64,000 nt of DNA from Siphonodentalium dalli (lineage: Eukaryota; Mollusca; Scaphopoda; Gadilida; Siphonodentaliidae). The notes below the pieces were generated by a model. It was not told where the DNA came from, made no database searches, and saw nothing but the letters and a program-made list of their open reading frames with translations. Of the stretch, positions 63,142 to 64,000 are shown in pieces. A program made the position numbers and the translations under genes. Each line of letters begins with the position of its first letter. Position 1 is the first letter of the stretch. The DNA lies in the NCBI GenBank assembly GCA_032622095.1, contig CP136065.1:213386151-213450150 (forward strand), written 5' to 3'.

Positions 63142-64000
63142 CTATCAAAAAAATTGCAGCTGTCAGAAAAGTATAACTAAAGAAAGATTACAAAAAAACA
63201 TGCCACCATTTCCAAAAATCTTATAGAATCGATGACTCTACAAATATTGTTACGCCTTATAGGATAGATACTCCAGCAGTCTGAACCCTCGAACATTCAT
63301 CAACTAGGCCATTAAAATGTACATAGAGGGATCAATGTCGCATAAGTTAAATCAAGTACGTTAACCGAGATGTAAAATGAAGGTACATGGCTAAATTATT
63401 AATGCGAAAAGGCACAGCTCCCATATTAAACCCACGCAGTCTGATGCAGAGAGCCCATGTCAGTGACTAGCGATGTTTGTTGATAAATCACTGTAACATT
63501 TTTGTTTACACAACAATGGTTTCAACACACGAAATTTAGTTATTGGAGAATGATATCATTGATGGGGACAATTTACGACTCGCGTTCATTCCGATGTTAC
63601 CATGTGGGATAACTCTTAAGTATATAACATTCTAAAAATAGTAGCGAAAAAATGTCCCACTTGGTGATCGCATTATATAAGTAAATATCGATGTCAAATC
63701 AATATTAATTGATAGAAGCATTTCCGGACAGGTGTCTAGGCTTCGACAAATATCTATTATTGTATACCCCTGAAACTATATAAAACGTGTTTAGTAAGAG
63801 ATGGACAAGTTCACTGGTTTATAACATCTTACTTACATTAAAGTTTCATAATTACGATAGCACAGGCCGGAAACAGTCATGGCGTTTCATCACATTATAT
63901 ATGTTTAATCGTAAGTCGGCCAATAAATGAATGAAATTATACTTCAATACGTTGTATGCTTCGTTGCCCATAGGAATTCATTTTGGTCCATTTAATTTAT
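63142..64000. other. Window end, nothing recognised
   Basis: AT-rich sequence without long open frames or clear repeats. Confidence 0.4.

Noticed and set aside
1-64000. CRISPR array, operon or bacterial features
   Set aside because: Genes have introns, repeats are tandem or palindromic without spacers; the DNA is metazoan.

Overview
The window is animal nuclear DNA. Its genes have GT-AG introns, its intergenic and intronic DNA is AT-rich, and it is packed with short inverted-repeat transposons, minisatellites and one satellite block. The protein families present (a polycystin-1-like receptor/channel, a metazoan small heat-shock protein, a Crypton/DUF3504-type tyrosine recombinase) and the repeat style suggest a marine invertebrate, possibly a mollusc. 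The species is a guess; nothing in the sequence fixes it.

Three protein-coding genes can be reconstructed. (1) A polycystin-1-like gene on the + strand, 3320-33824. Eleven exons can be joined with consistent phase into the last 972 residues: PLAT domain, ten membrane segments, the extracellular polycystin (TOP) domain and the pore region. Its 5' part (ectodomain, GPS, first membrane helix) must lie upstream of the window. (2) A three-exon tyrosine recombinase gene (574 residues, R/HxxR/H/Y residues present) on the - strand, 28268-31187, nested in the last polycystin intron. (3) A three-exon small heat-shock protein of 199 residues on the + strand, 52909-57944, with an arginine-rich, probably mitochondrial, N-terminus.

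The rest is mobile and repetitive DNA. Region by region: 1-1310 is half of a TIR element whose inverted relative is at 46577-48756. 3.3-33.8 kb is the polycystin gene, its introns filled with TA-flanked palindromic MITEs (family A), 'GAATGAGGTCCCCAGAG' palindromes (family B), TTAA-flanked piggyBac-like MITEs (family C), a hAT-like element, a decayed LINE reverse transcriptase and three tandem arrays. 34.2-37.9 kb is a MITE invaded by a 3.2-kb inverted-repeat element that carries a satellite with a period of about 240 bp. 38-44 kb is an almost continuous chain of MITEs. 45.3-46.35 kb is a 42-bp minisatellite. 48.8-52.9 kb and 58-64 kb hold further TIR elements and no recognisable gene.

The most notable observations are: a tandem array of six copies of the splice acceptor plus exon start in front of polycystin exon 10, three in frame and three out of frame; a MITE inserted exactly at the splice donor of the PLAT exon; the apparently intact nested recombinase gene; and the probable mitochondrial small heat-shock protein.
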